Shown one piece after another: positions 7,471 to 14,348 of a DNA stretch of 64,000 nt (position 1 is its first letter; every line of letters begins with the position of its first letter). This DNA comes from Dyadobacter sp. CY347 (lineage in GTDB: Bacteria; Bacteroidota; Bacteroidia; Cytophagales; Spirosomataceae), in the NCBI RefSeq assembly GCF_021502655.1, contig NZ_JAKFFT010000004.1, forward strand, positions 1,178,001 through 1,242,000, given 5' to 3'. The position numbers and the translations under genes are program-made. Under the pieces are notes generated by a model that did not search any database, was not told the origin of the DNA, and was given only the letters and a program-made list of their open reading frames with translations.

Positions 7471-9240
7471 ATGAAATGCTGTTCTCTGCGATCTGGTTGG
7501 TGGATCATTTTTCTTTTCGTAGTTATACTAACAAGCGGGTTTCAATCCGTCAAGGCGGTAACCGACACGACGTCTGTTGATAGCTTAAAAAGACAGATTG
7601 AAATGTTGGTGCAGGATAAGCATTACAGTCAGGCTGCAAAGGCTTACGATTCCTTGGGTAAACTATACCATCGGCAGTACGGATACAATAAGTATACGAT
7701 GGATTCTTATTTAAGCAGCTTGAAATATTACAGCCTGATGGGCGACTCACTGGGATATTTCAATCAGTATCTGGTGATCGGGGACTACTATTCGCAGGAC
7801 TATTTCATGCATACTTACGCTGAAAAATATCTGAAAAAGGCCCAGCAATATTTCGAGCGAACCCATAACATGCCCAAAGTCATCGAATCTCGTTTGGGTT
7901 TGGACAATATCGCTCAACATGCAGAACCTATGCCGGCCGGGTTCAAAACACACCTGCGCGAAACCGAGCGGCTTAGCGTAAAGTACAACCAGCCTCGTTC
8001 TCAGGCATATGCTCTTAGTCTGCTGGCGAATACATACTTACTAGCCAAGCAGCCCGATTCTGCATACTATTTTGCAAGCCGAAGTCTGATCATATCAGAT
8101 CGATTAAAAGTGAACTGGTTAATTGCCTTAAATCACTTTTACCTGGGCCTGGTCGAGCAGTTCAGACATAATGGTCTGGCTGCTATTGAAGCCTACCAGA
8201 AAAGCTATAACCTGTCCAAGGCGGAAAGCAGTTTGGGCATGATGCGGGAATTGTCGCGGCACACGGCGGATAGCTATTCTCGTATGGGTGACTATAAAAA
8301 AGCGTACGATTGGTCATTAAAAACGCTCGATTATACGGTCCAATTTTACGCATCCGAACAAACAAAAAGTATTCGTTTGCAGGAACTAGATAGTCAAATC
8401 AAAACCCTGGCGGTTGAAAAGCAACTGATTGAAGAACAAAGTCGCAATCAGAACGTATTGAATTCTGCGCTATTTATAGGTTTTCTTATCAGTATTATAG
8501 GCGTGTTTACACTTGCGTATCTAAGGCGTCAGCAGAAACTAATCGATCATCAGCATACGGTCATCGCCCAGCAACAGATTCGACAATTGGAGCTTAAATC
8601 GCTACGTGCCATGATCGAAGGTCAGGAAGGCGAACGGAGTCGGATTGCGCGTGATTTGCACGATGGTCTGGGAATTCAACTTTCACGAATCAAACTATTC
8701 ATTGAAGCGCATCAGGAAGAATTGCCTGTATCCGTCAAGGAACCCTTGAACCAGTTTCTGGATGAAGCCTGTACCGAAACCCGGCTGATCTCCAATGATC
8801 TGAGACCATATGCGTTGTCAACCTTCGGCCTAGTTCCGGCGCTGGAAGATCTGGTTCAAAAACTAAATCTGGTAAATAAAACAAAGCTTATATTAGACCA
8901 CTACGGCGAGATGCCACCTTTGGGCGATGAAGCTGCCGTGATGATTTACCGGGTAGTTCAAGAGTTGCTCAACAACGCGCTGAAACACGCACACGCCCAG
9001 GTGGTGACGGTTCAGCTTATGGTCAATGAAGAAACAACCTTGATCAGTGTTGATGACGATGGCCTGGGAGCTGATTTCGATAATCTGCTATCAACCGGAA
9101 GTGGCATGGCTAACATTAAATCCCGCATTGCCTACCTCGGCGGGCACGTCATGTGGCACGGCGAAACCGGGAAAGGAACATCTGTTATGATTTCATTGCC
9201 CATGCAAAAGCTACAAAAAGCAGAAGTGCTTGTGACTTAA
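7471..9240 (+). CDS. TPR-type sensor histidine kinase (second pair)
   Basis: The roughly 589-residue product has a signal peptide (Trp/Ile/Leu-rich, ending near SVKA), an extracytoplasmic helical repeat region of TPR type (about 30-310), one membrane helix (about 330-352), a coiled coil, and a HisKA_3/HATPase kinase with IARDLHDGLGIQ (His397), ELLNNALKHA and DDDGLGA. The frame is open from a TTG at 7435 that overlaps the regulator gene; the ATG at 7471 (or 7465) is preferred because it gives a compact signal peptide. Kinase and regulator form one operon. It is architecturally similar to the kinase at 2450, which suggests an old duplication of the module. The sensed signal is unknown; a breakdown product of the glycan used by locus 1 is a possibility. 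Confidence 0.88.
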   Translation: MKCCSLRSGWWIIFLFVVILTSGFQSVKAVTDTTSVDSLKRQIEMLVQDKHYSQAAKAYDSLGKLYHRQYGYNKYTMDSYLSSLKYYSLMGDSLGYFNQYLVIGDYYSQDYFMHTYAEKYLKKAQQYFERTHNMPKVIESRLGLDNIAQHAEPMPAGFKTHLRETERLSVKYNQPRSQAYALSLLANTYLLAKQPDSAYYFASRSLIISDRLKVNWLIALNHFYLGLVEQFRHNGLAAIEAYQKSYNLSKAESSLGMMRELSRHTADSYSRMGDYKKAYDWSLKTLDYTVQFYASEQTKSIRLQELDSQIKTLAVEKQLIEEQSRNQNVLNSALFIGFLISIIGVFTLAYLRRQQKLIDHQHTVIAQQQIRQLELKSLRAMIEGQEGERSRIARDLHDGLGIQLSRIKLFIEAHQEELPVSVKEPLNQFLDEACTETRLISNDLRPYALSTFGLVPALEDLVQKLNLVNKTKLILDHYGEMPPLGDEAAVMIYRVVQELLNNALKHAHAQVVTVQLMVNEETTLISVDDDGLGADFDNLLSTGSGMANIKSRIAYLGGHVMWHGETGKGTSVMISLPMQKLQKAEVLVT

Positions 9241-9269
9241 GAATCCAAAATTGAGTTCTGGTTCTTTAT

Positions 9270-9285
9270 TTAGAGTTTTCCCTAA
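9270..9285. promoter_or_regulatory. Dyad TTAGAG-N4-CCCTAA, candidate response-regulator site (site 2)
   Basis: This 16-bp element differs from site 1 at one base and lies 24 bases before the ATG at 9310. Its right half is part of CCCTAAGTTTTAAAAAA (9280-9296), a 17-base string that is repeated exactly at 14553-14569 upstream of locus 1. TAAGTTTT inside it resembles a Bacteroidota -7 box (one mismatch), so a bound regulator could act at the promoter itself. Direct observation of the repeat; function inferred. Confidence 0.5.
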
Positions 9286-9309
9286 GTTTTAAAAAAACCT
9301 TTTTAATCT

Positions 9310-9777
9310 ATGCGTCCAGTAAGCTCTTTTCTCTTTGCGGTAACGATCGCTATTTCAATCAGCTTCACCGCTGACATGCCAACTGGCGTCGGAGCCGGTA
9401 CTGATCCACATCGAAAAGTAGGCTGGATGGTTCGCGAATCGCTGACCGACGATGCCGCGCACATCAGTGCCGTAGCGCACGGCGATGGCTTGACCGTGCT
9501 TCAATGGCGAGTTAAGAAAGGCATGGCAATGCGTGATCCCGAAGACGAAATTTTTAGTCCTGAAAAAAATATTCAGACGATTCAGGTAGAGCGAAAAGGC
9601 GACGAGTACACAATGCGGGTTGCAAAAAAAGGGGAGGCCTTACAGATTGTTGGTTCGCATAAAATGCCTGACTTACCGAACCCTCTTTTTGTGGGTTTGT
9701 ACATCTGTTCCCACAATCCGGAAAAAGTAGAAGAAGCAATTGTAAGGAATGTTCAAATCGTTCAGGCTGGACGCTGA
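9310..9777 (+). CDS. Small secreted protein with half of a beta-sandwich (DUF1349-like) domain
   Basis: The 155-residue protein has an N-terminal signal sequence (to about residue 20) followed almost at once by GTDPHRKVGWMVRESL, then AVAHGDGLTVLQWR, IQTIQVERKGDEYTMRVAKKGE and PLFVGLYICSHNPEKVEEA. These motifs resemble the later part of a concanavalin-like domain often found at the end of TolB-type or glycosidase-associated secreted proteins in Bacteroidota. In the versions I know, about 50-70 residues of the same domain precede the DPHRK motif; here they are missing and the signal peptide joins directly. It may be a shortened but functional variant or a gene with an internal deletion that kept frame. 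It follows the kinase gene and carries dyad site 2 at its promoter. Function unknown. Confidence 0.6.
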   Translation: MRPVSSFLFAVTIAISISFTADMPTGVGAGTDPHRKVGWMVRESLTDDAAHISAVAHGDGLTVLQWRVKKGMAMRDPEDEIFSPEKNIQTIQVERKGDEYTMRVAKKGEALQIVGSHKMPDLPNPLFVGLYICSHNPEKVEEAIVRNVQIVQAGR

Positions 9778-9788
9778 CCGTATCCCAG

Positions 9789-10070
9789 CTACTTATCGTC
9801 ATAATGCCCTTTCGCAGCAATTACAAAGACAGTAACAGTTTTTTCAATGATTTGGTAAACAAGGCGATGCTTTTTATCAATGCGCCGCGACCATAGTCCG
9901 GAAAGATTATTTTTGAGTTGCTCAGGTTTGCCGATTCCGCTGTAAGGATCTTCACCAAGCTCTTCGAAAATGCGCTCGATACGTTTTACGAGTGACTTGC
10001 CGCCGGATTTATGTAAAAATGAAAGGTCTTTTTTTGCTCTATCGGAGAAGGTTACAGAATATCTGCCCAT
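9789..10070 (-). CDS. yoeB: YoeB/Txe family mRNA interferase toxin
   Basis: The 93-residue protein matches the YoeB/Txe family over its whole length: RAKKDLSFL near the start, IGKPEQLKNNLSGLWSRRID, KHRLVYQI and a terminal GHY. By alignment with E. coli YoeB the catalytic residues correspond to Glu50, Arg69 and His89, all present, so it is probably an active ribosome-dependent endonuclease. A few extra residues (DDK) follow the conserved His-Tyr end. It overlaps the antitoxin gene upstream by 19 bases, the standard antitoxin-first order. It sits at the left edge of the accessory island, convergent with the small secreted protein gene and only 11 bases from it. Confidence 0.93.
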   Translation of the reverse strand: MGRYSVTFSDRAKKDLSFLHKSGGKSLVKRIERIFEELGEDPYSGIGKPEQLKNNLSGLWSRRIDKKHRLVYQIIEKTVTVFVIAAKGHYDDK

Positions 10071-10312
10071 ATATTTTTAAGGTCGCGAATGGAAGTCACT
10101 CTTCCAGCCTTCACGTCCTCAATACCTTCTTTAATGGCATTTAATACTTGCGGGTCCGAAAAAAAGACATCAGTTTCAGTTCTTTCATCAATTGGCGTGA
10201 GTAAAACTGACTTCTTATTCTTTCCCCGGTGAATGATAACCCGCTCCTTCTCGGCAAGATCGAGATAATCCTTCTGCTTCCCCCGAAATTCCCTGGCTGT
10301 TATGATTCTCAT
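10052..10312 (-). CDS. yefM: YefM/Phd family antitoxin
   Basis: The 86-residue protein starts MRIITAREFRGKQKDYLD, a Phd/YefM DNA-binding N-terminus, followed by VIIHRGKNKKSVLLTPIDE; the C-terminal half is acidic and helical and would wrap the toxin. It overlaps the toxin gene by 19 bases and precedes it, as in other yefM-yoeB operons. Just upstream of its ATG are two copies of TGTAC, one as a full TGTACA palindrome, which resembles the core of the operator bound by E. coli YefM, so autorepression is likely. The identification rests on motif, size and the clear toxin partner. Confidence 0.9.
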   Translation of the reverse strand: MRIITAREFRGKQKDYLDLAEKERVIIHRGKNKKSVLLTPIDERTETDVFFSDPQVLNAIKEGIEDVKAGRVTSIRDLKNIWADIL

Positions 10313-10314
10313 GG

Positions 10315-10334
10315 GTGTACGAATTTGTGTACAC
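10315..10334. promoter_or_regulatory. Likely YefM operator (two TGTAC cores)
   Basis: GTGTAC at 10315-10320 and the palindrome GTGTACAC at 10327-10334 lie directly before the antitoxin start on the minus strand, with the cores 12 bases apart. E. coli YefM-YoeB binds a pair of palindromes with a TGTACA core; the sequence similarity and position support autoregulation here. Confidence 0.55.
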
Positions 10335-10644
10335 GAAGATAAGGAGATTTATTTTACGTTTTCAGCTCAACTGAAGAAACTGACTTACCACTATGTAATT
10401 GCATAGACTCAAATTTTAGTGGCTCTCACAAAATTTATTTTCACAAGTTGTAACATTTGGCAAATTAATTTAATTAAAAAATTTGAAAGTTTACAACTTT
10501 ATGACTCTATGTATTTGTTTATCAATAGTTTAATACTTTTAAAAATAGAAAATGTTTACAGGAATTTTAACAAACCAAACTTTAAACAATTTAAAGTTGT
10601 TTAATTGTTATACCGTATACTTGTCTATCAACTCTAACACCGCT
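10335..10644. other. AT-rich intergenic region upstream of the CBASS-like operon
   Basis: About 310 bases between the YefM operator and the CBASS-like operon are strikingly AT-rich compared with the flanks. Small open frames exist (one of 61 codons) but have no recognisable composition or start context. A small dyad AAAGT/ACTTT near 10485-10500 is visible. The region probably holds the operon promoter, but no convincing TAnnTTTG box with a matching TTG was found. Confidence 0.4.
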
Positions 10645-11418
10645 ATGAGATTAAAACTGTTGACAATATTAGATTGGCCACATTTGGTAGTGCTTTCTAC
10701 CATAATACTGCTGACTAGTTATGATGTCGTCGCGCAAGATAGCACTCGTAAGATCTCGCAGAATTCACCTGCAAAAGATGTACAATTGCATGACGGGGAG
10801 TTGCAGAAGATTAAAGGTGAGATCCAAGATTTACAAAAAGAAAATAAGGAGTTTAGAGAAGACTTGGATAAAATTAAGCCATTTGAAAATTGGGCTTGGG
10901 TATTGATGTGTTTCGGCGTCGGAAGCGTGGCTGTTTGGGCCTGGCTTATTTTAAAATACGTTCCGAGAAAAGTTAAAGAACAAGCTGAAGAAAAAATAGC
11001 AAAGCTACTTACAGATAGGCGTGACGACTTCTTAAGCCTTCTCAAAGATTACGATTTGGAAAAAGTAATGAAGTCAAAGCATCAAATAGTTTTAATGTCT
11101 CATCCAACTTGCGAGGATAATTACCACTATGAAATGTTGCAAAAAAATGGTTTCCAAGTAAAAGCATTGACAAATGTGAATCAGCTTAATAATGCTGTAT
11201 TTAACGAGAATGATGTTTTGGTAATAAATAATGACGGTGGACATTGGGAGCCCGGCGAAGTAGAAAACTTCGTAATGGGATGTTCCAATTACTGCTTTTA
11301 TTTCGGGAATGGTAGAATAAATCTCGATAATGAACGACTTAATCGATTTGCAGCAGCAAATTTCCGGACGCAGTTTATTGGGAATTTGGTCAACATATTA
11401 AAGTATTCTCACCACTAA
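10645..11418 (+). CDS. Membrane-anchored Rossmannoid protein, candidate CBASS effector
   Basis: The 257-residue product has a hydrophobic N-terminus (about 11-31, signal peptide or membrane helix, followed by VVAQDS), a coiled coil (46-80), a clear membrane helix (84-106), a charged helical linker (107-140) and a C-terminal alpha/beta domain (144-255). That domain begins with the strand HQIVLMSHP, then a helix, a second strand, and DVLVINNDGGH, ending FYFGNGRINL and a helix. This resembles the Rossmann-type domains encoded beside SMODS/CD-NTase genes (one such family has been called NARF); I cannot verify the family. It is the first gene of an operon with a CD-NTase 10 bases downstream, so a membrane-acting effector triggered by a cyclic oligonucleotide is the working hypothesis. 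The frame opens at 10552, but ATG at 10645 gives a proper hydrophobic N-terminus. Confidence 0.65.
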   Translation: MRLKLLTILDWPHLVVLSTIILLTSYDVVAQDSTRKISQNSPAKDVQLHDGELQKIKGEIQDLQKENKEFREDLDKIKPFENWAWVLMCFGVGSVAVWAWLILKYVPRKVKEQAEEKIAKLLTDRRDDFLSLLKDYDLEKVMKSKHQIVLMSHPTCEDNYHYEMLQKNGFQVKALTNVNQLNNAVFNENDVLVINNDGGHWEPGEVENFVMGCSNYCFYFGNGRINLDNERLNRFAAANFRTQFIGNLVNILKYSHH

Positions 11419-11428
11419 CAATGAACAA

Positions 11429-12634
11429 ATGAACACATCATCTTACTTTAACCTTTTTCTTTCTAACATTCGGCTGACGCCGAAGCAGAAAAAGAACCTG
11501 ATTGAGGGGCATACTACGCTTAGGTCAAGTCTTGCCGAAGATCCCAAATTAAAGAATGTGATTGTCACCACATTCTTACAAGGGAGCTATCGTAGAGCAA
11601 CGGCCTTAAAGGACAAAAATGCAAAAAGAGCTGATGTGGATGTTGTTGTGGTAACTAATTTTGACAGAAATAAAGTTACCCCTAATCAAGCCTTAGAATA
11701 TTTCCGCGCCTTTTTAGATATACATTATCCTGGTGCATATAAGTTTCAAGGAAGATCGATTAGTATAACGCTTCCTGATGTTGACATGGACTTAGTGATA
11801 ACATCAGCACCTTCCGAGGTTAATCAAAAGGTGTTGGGAATGGAAAGCGTTACAGATACCCGAAACCTGGAAGAACTGGGAAACGACTGGCGTATGACTT
11901 ACGAGTGGACTGCACCGGAAAGGCGGGATGCGTGGACCTCATCGATGTTTGAGTCTTTGCGCAAATCTGAGGAATGGAAGGCAGAATCTTTATACATTCC
12001 GGATCGGGAAAAAGAAGATTGGGAAGAGACAAATCCTTTGGAGCAAATCCGTTGGACCAGGGATAAAAACAAGGCTACTAATTCTCATTACGTCAATGTG
12101 GTAAAAGCTTTAAAGTGGTGGCGTATGGGTAAGCTTACAAATAGAAAATATCCAAAAGGCTATCCAATAGAGCACATGATCGGAGATTGTTGCCCAGATG
12201 ATATAAAGTCAGTCGCTGAGGGAGTAGTCAAAACGCTTGATAAAATTTTAGCAACATACCGCTGGAACCGTTTAACGGAAAAGACACCAGAACTTATTGA
12301 CCGAGGAGTAACGTCTCACAATGTATGGAAGCGGGTTTCGGATTCCGACTTTATCAATTTTTATGATCATGTTAAAGATGCGGCGGCGACAGCAAGATTA
12401 GCATTTGATTCAGAAAATGTGAGCGATCAAATAAAGTATTGGCGTGAGCTTTTTGGTGAAGAATTCCCTCCCTTATCCGAGGAAGATGCTAGAAATGAAA
12501 GGCTCCAAGAAAAGTCGAAACTTCTTGAATCGGGAATATTAACGGTTAATTCCAAAATTCAAATCGTGGCCGGATCTCACGGTCTGTCAGTTCCGAAAGA
12601 AAGAAATCACTATGAAATTACGAGCGATTTATGA
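11429..12634 (+). CDS. SMODS-type CD-NTase (cGAS/DncV-like nucleotidyltransferase)
   Basis: The 401-residue protein has the nucleotidyltransferase signature: a GS motif FLQGSYRRATAL (Gly52-Ser53), the first metal-binding pair in ADVDVVVV (Asp69, Asp71) and a third acidic residue in DVDMDLVI (Asp121, or Asp119). The middle contains helical segments NSHYVNVVKALKWWRM and a conserved YPIEHMI; the C-terminal part (DFINFYDHVKDAAATARLAF, KYWRELFGEEFP) matches the usual end of CBASS nucleotidyltransferases. Such enzymes make cyclic di- or trinucleotides on phage infection. All catalytic residues are present, so it should be active; the product cannot be deduced from sequence by eye. It overlaps the E2-like gene by 23 bases and follows the effector candidate. 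Confidence 0.92.
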   Translation: MNTSSYFNLFLSNIRLTPKQKKNLIEGHTTLRSSLAEDPKLKNVIVTTFLQGSYRRATALKDKNAKRADVDVVVVTNFDRNKVTPNQALEYFRAFLDIHYPGAYKFQGRSISITLPDVDMDLVITSAPSEVNQKVLGMESVTDTRNLEELGNDWRMTYEWTAPERRDAWTSSMFESLRKSEEWKAESLYIPDREKEDWEETNPLEQIRWTRDKNKATNSHYVNVVKALKWWRMGKLTNRKYPKGYPIEHMIGDCCPDDIKSVAEGVVKTLDKILATYRWNRLTEKTPELIDRGVTSHNVWKRVSDSDFINFYDHVKDAAATARLAFDSENVSDQIKYWRELFGEEFPPLSEEDARNERLQEKSKLLESGILTVNSKIQIVAGSHGLSVPKERNHYEITSDL

Positions 12635-13061
12635 CGAAGAGCCATCGAGGTTAAACTTACTGGTTCAGCAAGAGTTAGTCAAACACTTTTTTCCAGCGTG
12701 TCGGTTACGTTTAGATGGTACCGTGCTAACGGCTAATTTTGAAGTTCGTGATGAAGATTACAAGAATGAATATAAGGTCGAGGTGAAATTTTATTCTCAG
12801 GGATATCATAAGGTCTTCATCTTACATCCAAAAATTAAGCCGAGTATTGCAATACACATGTATCCTGATACAAGTCTTTGTTTGTATTATCCGCCAGACA
12901 TTTCACCGTTTAGACGGTTGTTTGTAAGCAGAGACCTTATTCCTCTAACTGCTCTTTGGATATGTCATTATGAGCAATGGCTTATAAATGGGAAAAAGTG
13001 GAAAGGGGCTGAGTCTCCAATGCATCAATTTTTGATGATTAGGGCCGGTCTGGACAAATAG
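12612..13061 (+). CDS. E2-like protein of a short type II CBASS operon
   Basis: The 149-residue protein overlaps the CD-NTase gene by 23 bases. It contains IAIHMYPDTSLCLYYPPD followed by PLTALWICHYEQWLINGKKW and ends near GAESP. This is the pattern of the stand-alone E2-like proteins of type II short CBASS operons, in which a Cys forms a thioester; Cys90 in the LCLYYP segment is the candidate catalytic residue and His82 is the nearby conserved His. In that group the E2-like protein modifies or primes the nucleotidyltransferase. No E1-like or JAB protease gene is present downstream; the operon ends here, followed by a decayed gene fragment. Assignment is by motif and context; a search would settle it. 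Confidence 0.75.
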   Translation: MKLRAIYDEEPSRLNLLVQQELVKHFFPACRLRLDGTVLTANFEVRDEDYKNEYKVEVKFYSQGYHKVFILHPKIKPSIAIHMYPDTSLCLYYPPDISPFRRLFVSRDLIPLTALWICHYEQWLINGKKWKGAESPMHQFLMIRAGLDK

Positions 13062-13136
13062 AACGTCGAATAATTTAAAGGTTTGAAAACCATTAAACTG
13101 AATCATTTATGCGTAACCAAATCTCATAACTCCTCC

Positions 13137-13212
13137 TAACCAGCCGCTCAAACCGCCCCATAATCATATCCTTATCCTTTAACTTCCGCTCATTCAAATA
13201 GTCAAATCAACA
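13137..13212 (-). pseudogene. Decayed 3' end of an XRE-type regulator gene
   Basis: Read on the minus strand this stretch encodes DYLNERKLKDKDMIMGRFERL, which aligns with the C-terminus YERMLKEKDEMMARLERLIGK of the regulator at 13929-14348 and with its copy at 35289-35723. The DNA also aligns clearly with both copies for about 65 bases. Immediately upstream on the minus strand the frame meets TGA and TAG, and the rest of the gene is missing. It is therefore a remnant of a third family member, left beside the end of the CBASS-like operon. Confidence 0.7.
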
Positions 13213-13248
13213 ATCTCCCTAGTTTATAAGTTATCATATCTGCAGTGT

Positions 13249-13572
13249 TTACGCAGGCTGCAACGCCTTCGGCTCCCATATTGCACGAATTTTAGATGCA
13301 TCCACGCGCTTTCTAGCCTGTGCAAGATCATAATTTTTCTGTACGGATAACCAAAACTCGGCGTCAGTGTTAGGAAATGCCGCGCCTAAACGAATTGCCA
13401 TTTCTGGCGACACAGCAGATTTTCCATTGATAATTGCAGACAGCGTTTTGCGGGTTGTCCCTAATACTGCGGCAACCTGCTCAACTGTAAGTTTTTGCCC
13501 TGTTTCCTCATAAATCCCGTCAAGTGTTTCTCGAATAACTTCGCCTGCATGGGCCGGATCAAATAAAGCCAT
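13249..13572 (-). CDS. higA: HigA family antitoxin
   Basis: The 107-residue protein begins with DPAHAGEVIRETLDGI, followed by an XRE helix-turn-helix (LTVEQVAAVLGTTRKTLSAIINGKSAVSP is its span, about residues 28-57) and FPNTDAEFWLSVQKNYDL, the standard sequence course of HigA (VapI-like) addiction antitoxins. HigA binds HigB and represses the operon. It lies 14 bases downstream of the higB-like gene on the same strand, the toxin-first order typical for hig operons. Its end lies next to the decayed regulator fragment and the end of the CBASS-like operon, with which it is convergent. Confidence 0.93.
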   Translation of the reverse strand: MALFDPAHAGEVIRETLDGIYEETGQKLTVEQVAAVLGTTRKTLSAIINGKSAVSPEMAIRLGAAFPNTDAEFWLSVQKNYDLAQARKRVDASKIRAIWEPKALQPA

Positions 13573-13586
13573 AATAGTGCCTCTGT

Positions 13587-13865
13587 TTAGTGATAATCTA
13601 CATAATCAACATCTGCGGCGTTCTCTCCAACAAAACGAAAGATAATACGCCAGTTCCCTGATACTCTGACCGAATAAAACCCTTTTAAATCACCTCTCAA
13701 CGCGTGAAAATGATACCCTACTTCGTTCATTTTGTCTGGTGCATTGGCCGCATCTAACCTGGTCAAATTCAGTTTTATTCTAGGAATATGTGGTTGCTGT
13801 AACTTTGAACGGTCGCCCCTGGTTGCGTAAAGCTCCAAGCCTTTATGTCGGTAACTTACAATCAT
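13587..13865 (-). CDS. higB: HigB family mRNA interferase toxin
   Basis: The 92-residue protein has the HigB layout: RHKGLELYATRGD, RLDAANAPDKMN, YHFHALRGDLKGFYSVRVSG and the end NWRIIFRFVGENAADVDYVDYH. It belongs to the RelE superfamily and would cleave mRNA on the ribosome. Full family length and intact conserved Arg/Asp/His positions suggest activity. The higA gene follows 14 bases downstream. The upstream neighbour, an XRE regulator, is on the same strand with a 63-base gap. Confidence 0.93.
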   Translation of the reverse strand: MIVSYRHKGLELYATRGDRSKLQQPHIPRIKLNLTRLDAANAPDKMNEVGYHFHALRGDLKGFYSVRVSGNWRIIFRFVGENAADVDYVDYH

Positions 13866-13928
13866 AACATGAATGCAACACGAAACGTGTCACGTGTCAC
13901 TGGTTTTTTATAGTGTGCTATTTTTCTG

Positions 13929-14348
13929 CTATTTCCCAATCAACCGCTCCAACCTAGCCATCATCTCATCCTTCTCCTTCAACATACGCTCATACAATGC
14001 AATCTTCTCTTCATGAAGCTGCATTAGTTTGTCAATTGGGTGGTAAATCGGATTATGAAAGACACCGTTTGCTACTGACGAATCGTGAAAGGTATTTGAT
14101 ATAATGTTCACCGCCTTCTCTTCATCAAAATTCCGAATCGCCTCAGCCGGAATTTTCAGAATTGCCGAAACCTGCTCCAAAACATCGGCATCAATCTTTT
14201 CCTTCTGTTCGAGCAATGAGATTTTTTGCTGGTTCCATTCTTCGCCGAGCTCAAATGCAAGGAAATCTTGTTTTATCCCGAGCATTTCTCGAAATCTTTT
14301 CAGGTTGCGGCCTTCGTGGATCTTTGGATTGGAGGTAGCATGTGTCAT
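13929..14348 (-). CDS. XRE-type helix-turn-helix regulator with C-terminal coiled coil (copy A)
   Basis: The 139-residue protein has a helix-turn-helix at about 12-70 (NLKRFREMLGIKQDFLAFEL, WNQQKISLLEQ, AILKIPAEAIRNF) and a C-terminal charged coiled coil (LHEEKIALYERMLKEKDEM) ending RLERLIGK. A second copy at 35289-35723 is nearly identical in the first 90 residues, differs in the middle and matches again at the end; their upstream regions are also alike. A third, decayed 3' end lies at 13137. This looks like an accessory-region regulator family that often accompanies exchangeable modules. The target is unknown; the conserved upstream region suggests autoregulation. Confidence 0.8.
   Translation of the reverse strand: MTHATSNPKIHEGRNLKRFREMLGIKQDFLAFELGEEWNQQKISLLEQKEKIDADVLEQVSAILKIPAEAIRNFDEEKAVNIISNTFHDSSVANGVFHNPIYHPIDKLMQLHEEKIALYERMLKEKDEMMARLERLIGK

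Noticed and set aside
10419-10604. Open frame of 61 codons upstream of the CBASS-like operon
   Set aside because: It lies in very AT-rich DNA, has no recognisable protein features and overlaps the likely promoter region; chance is sufficient.
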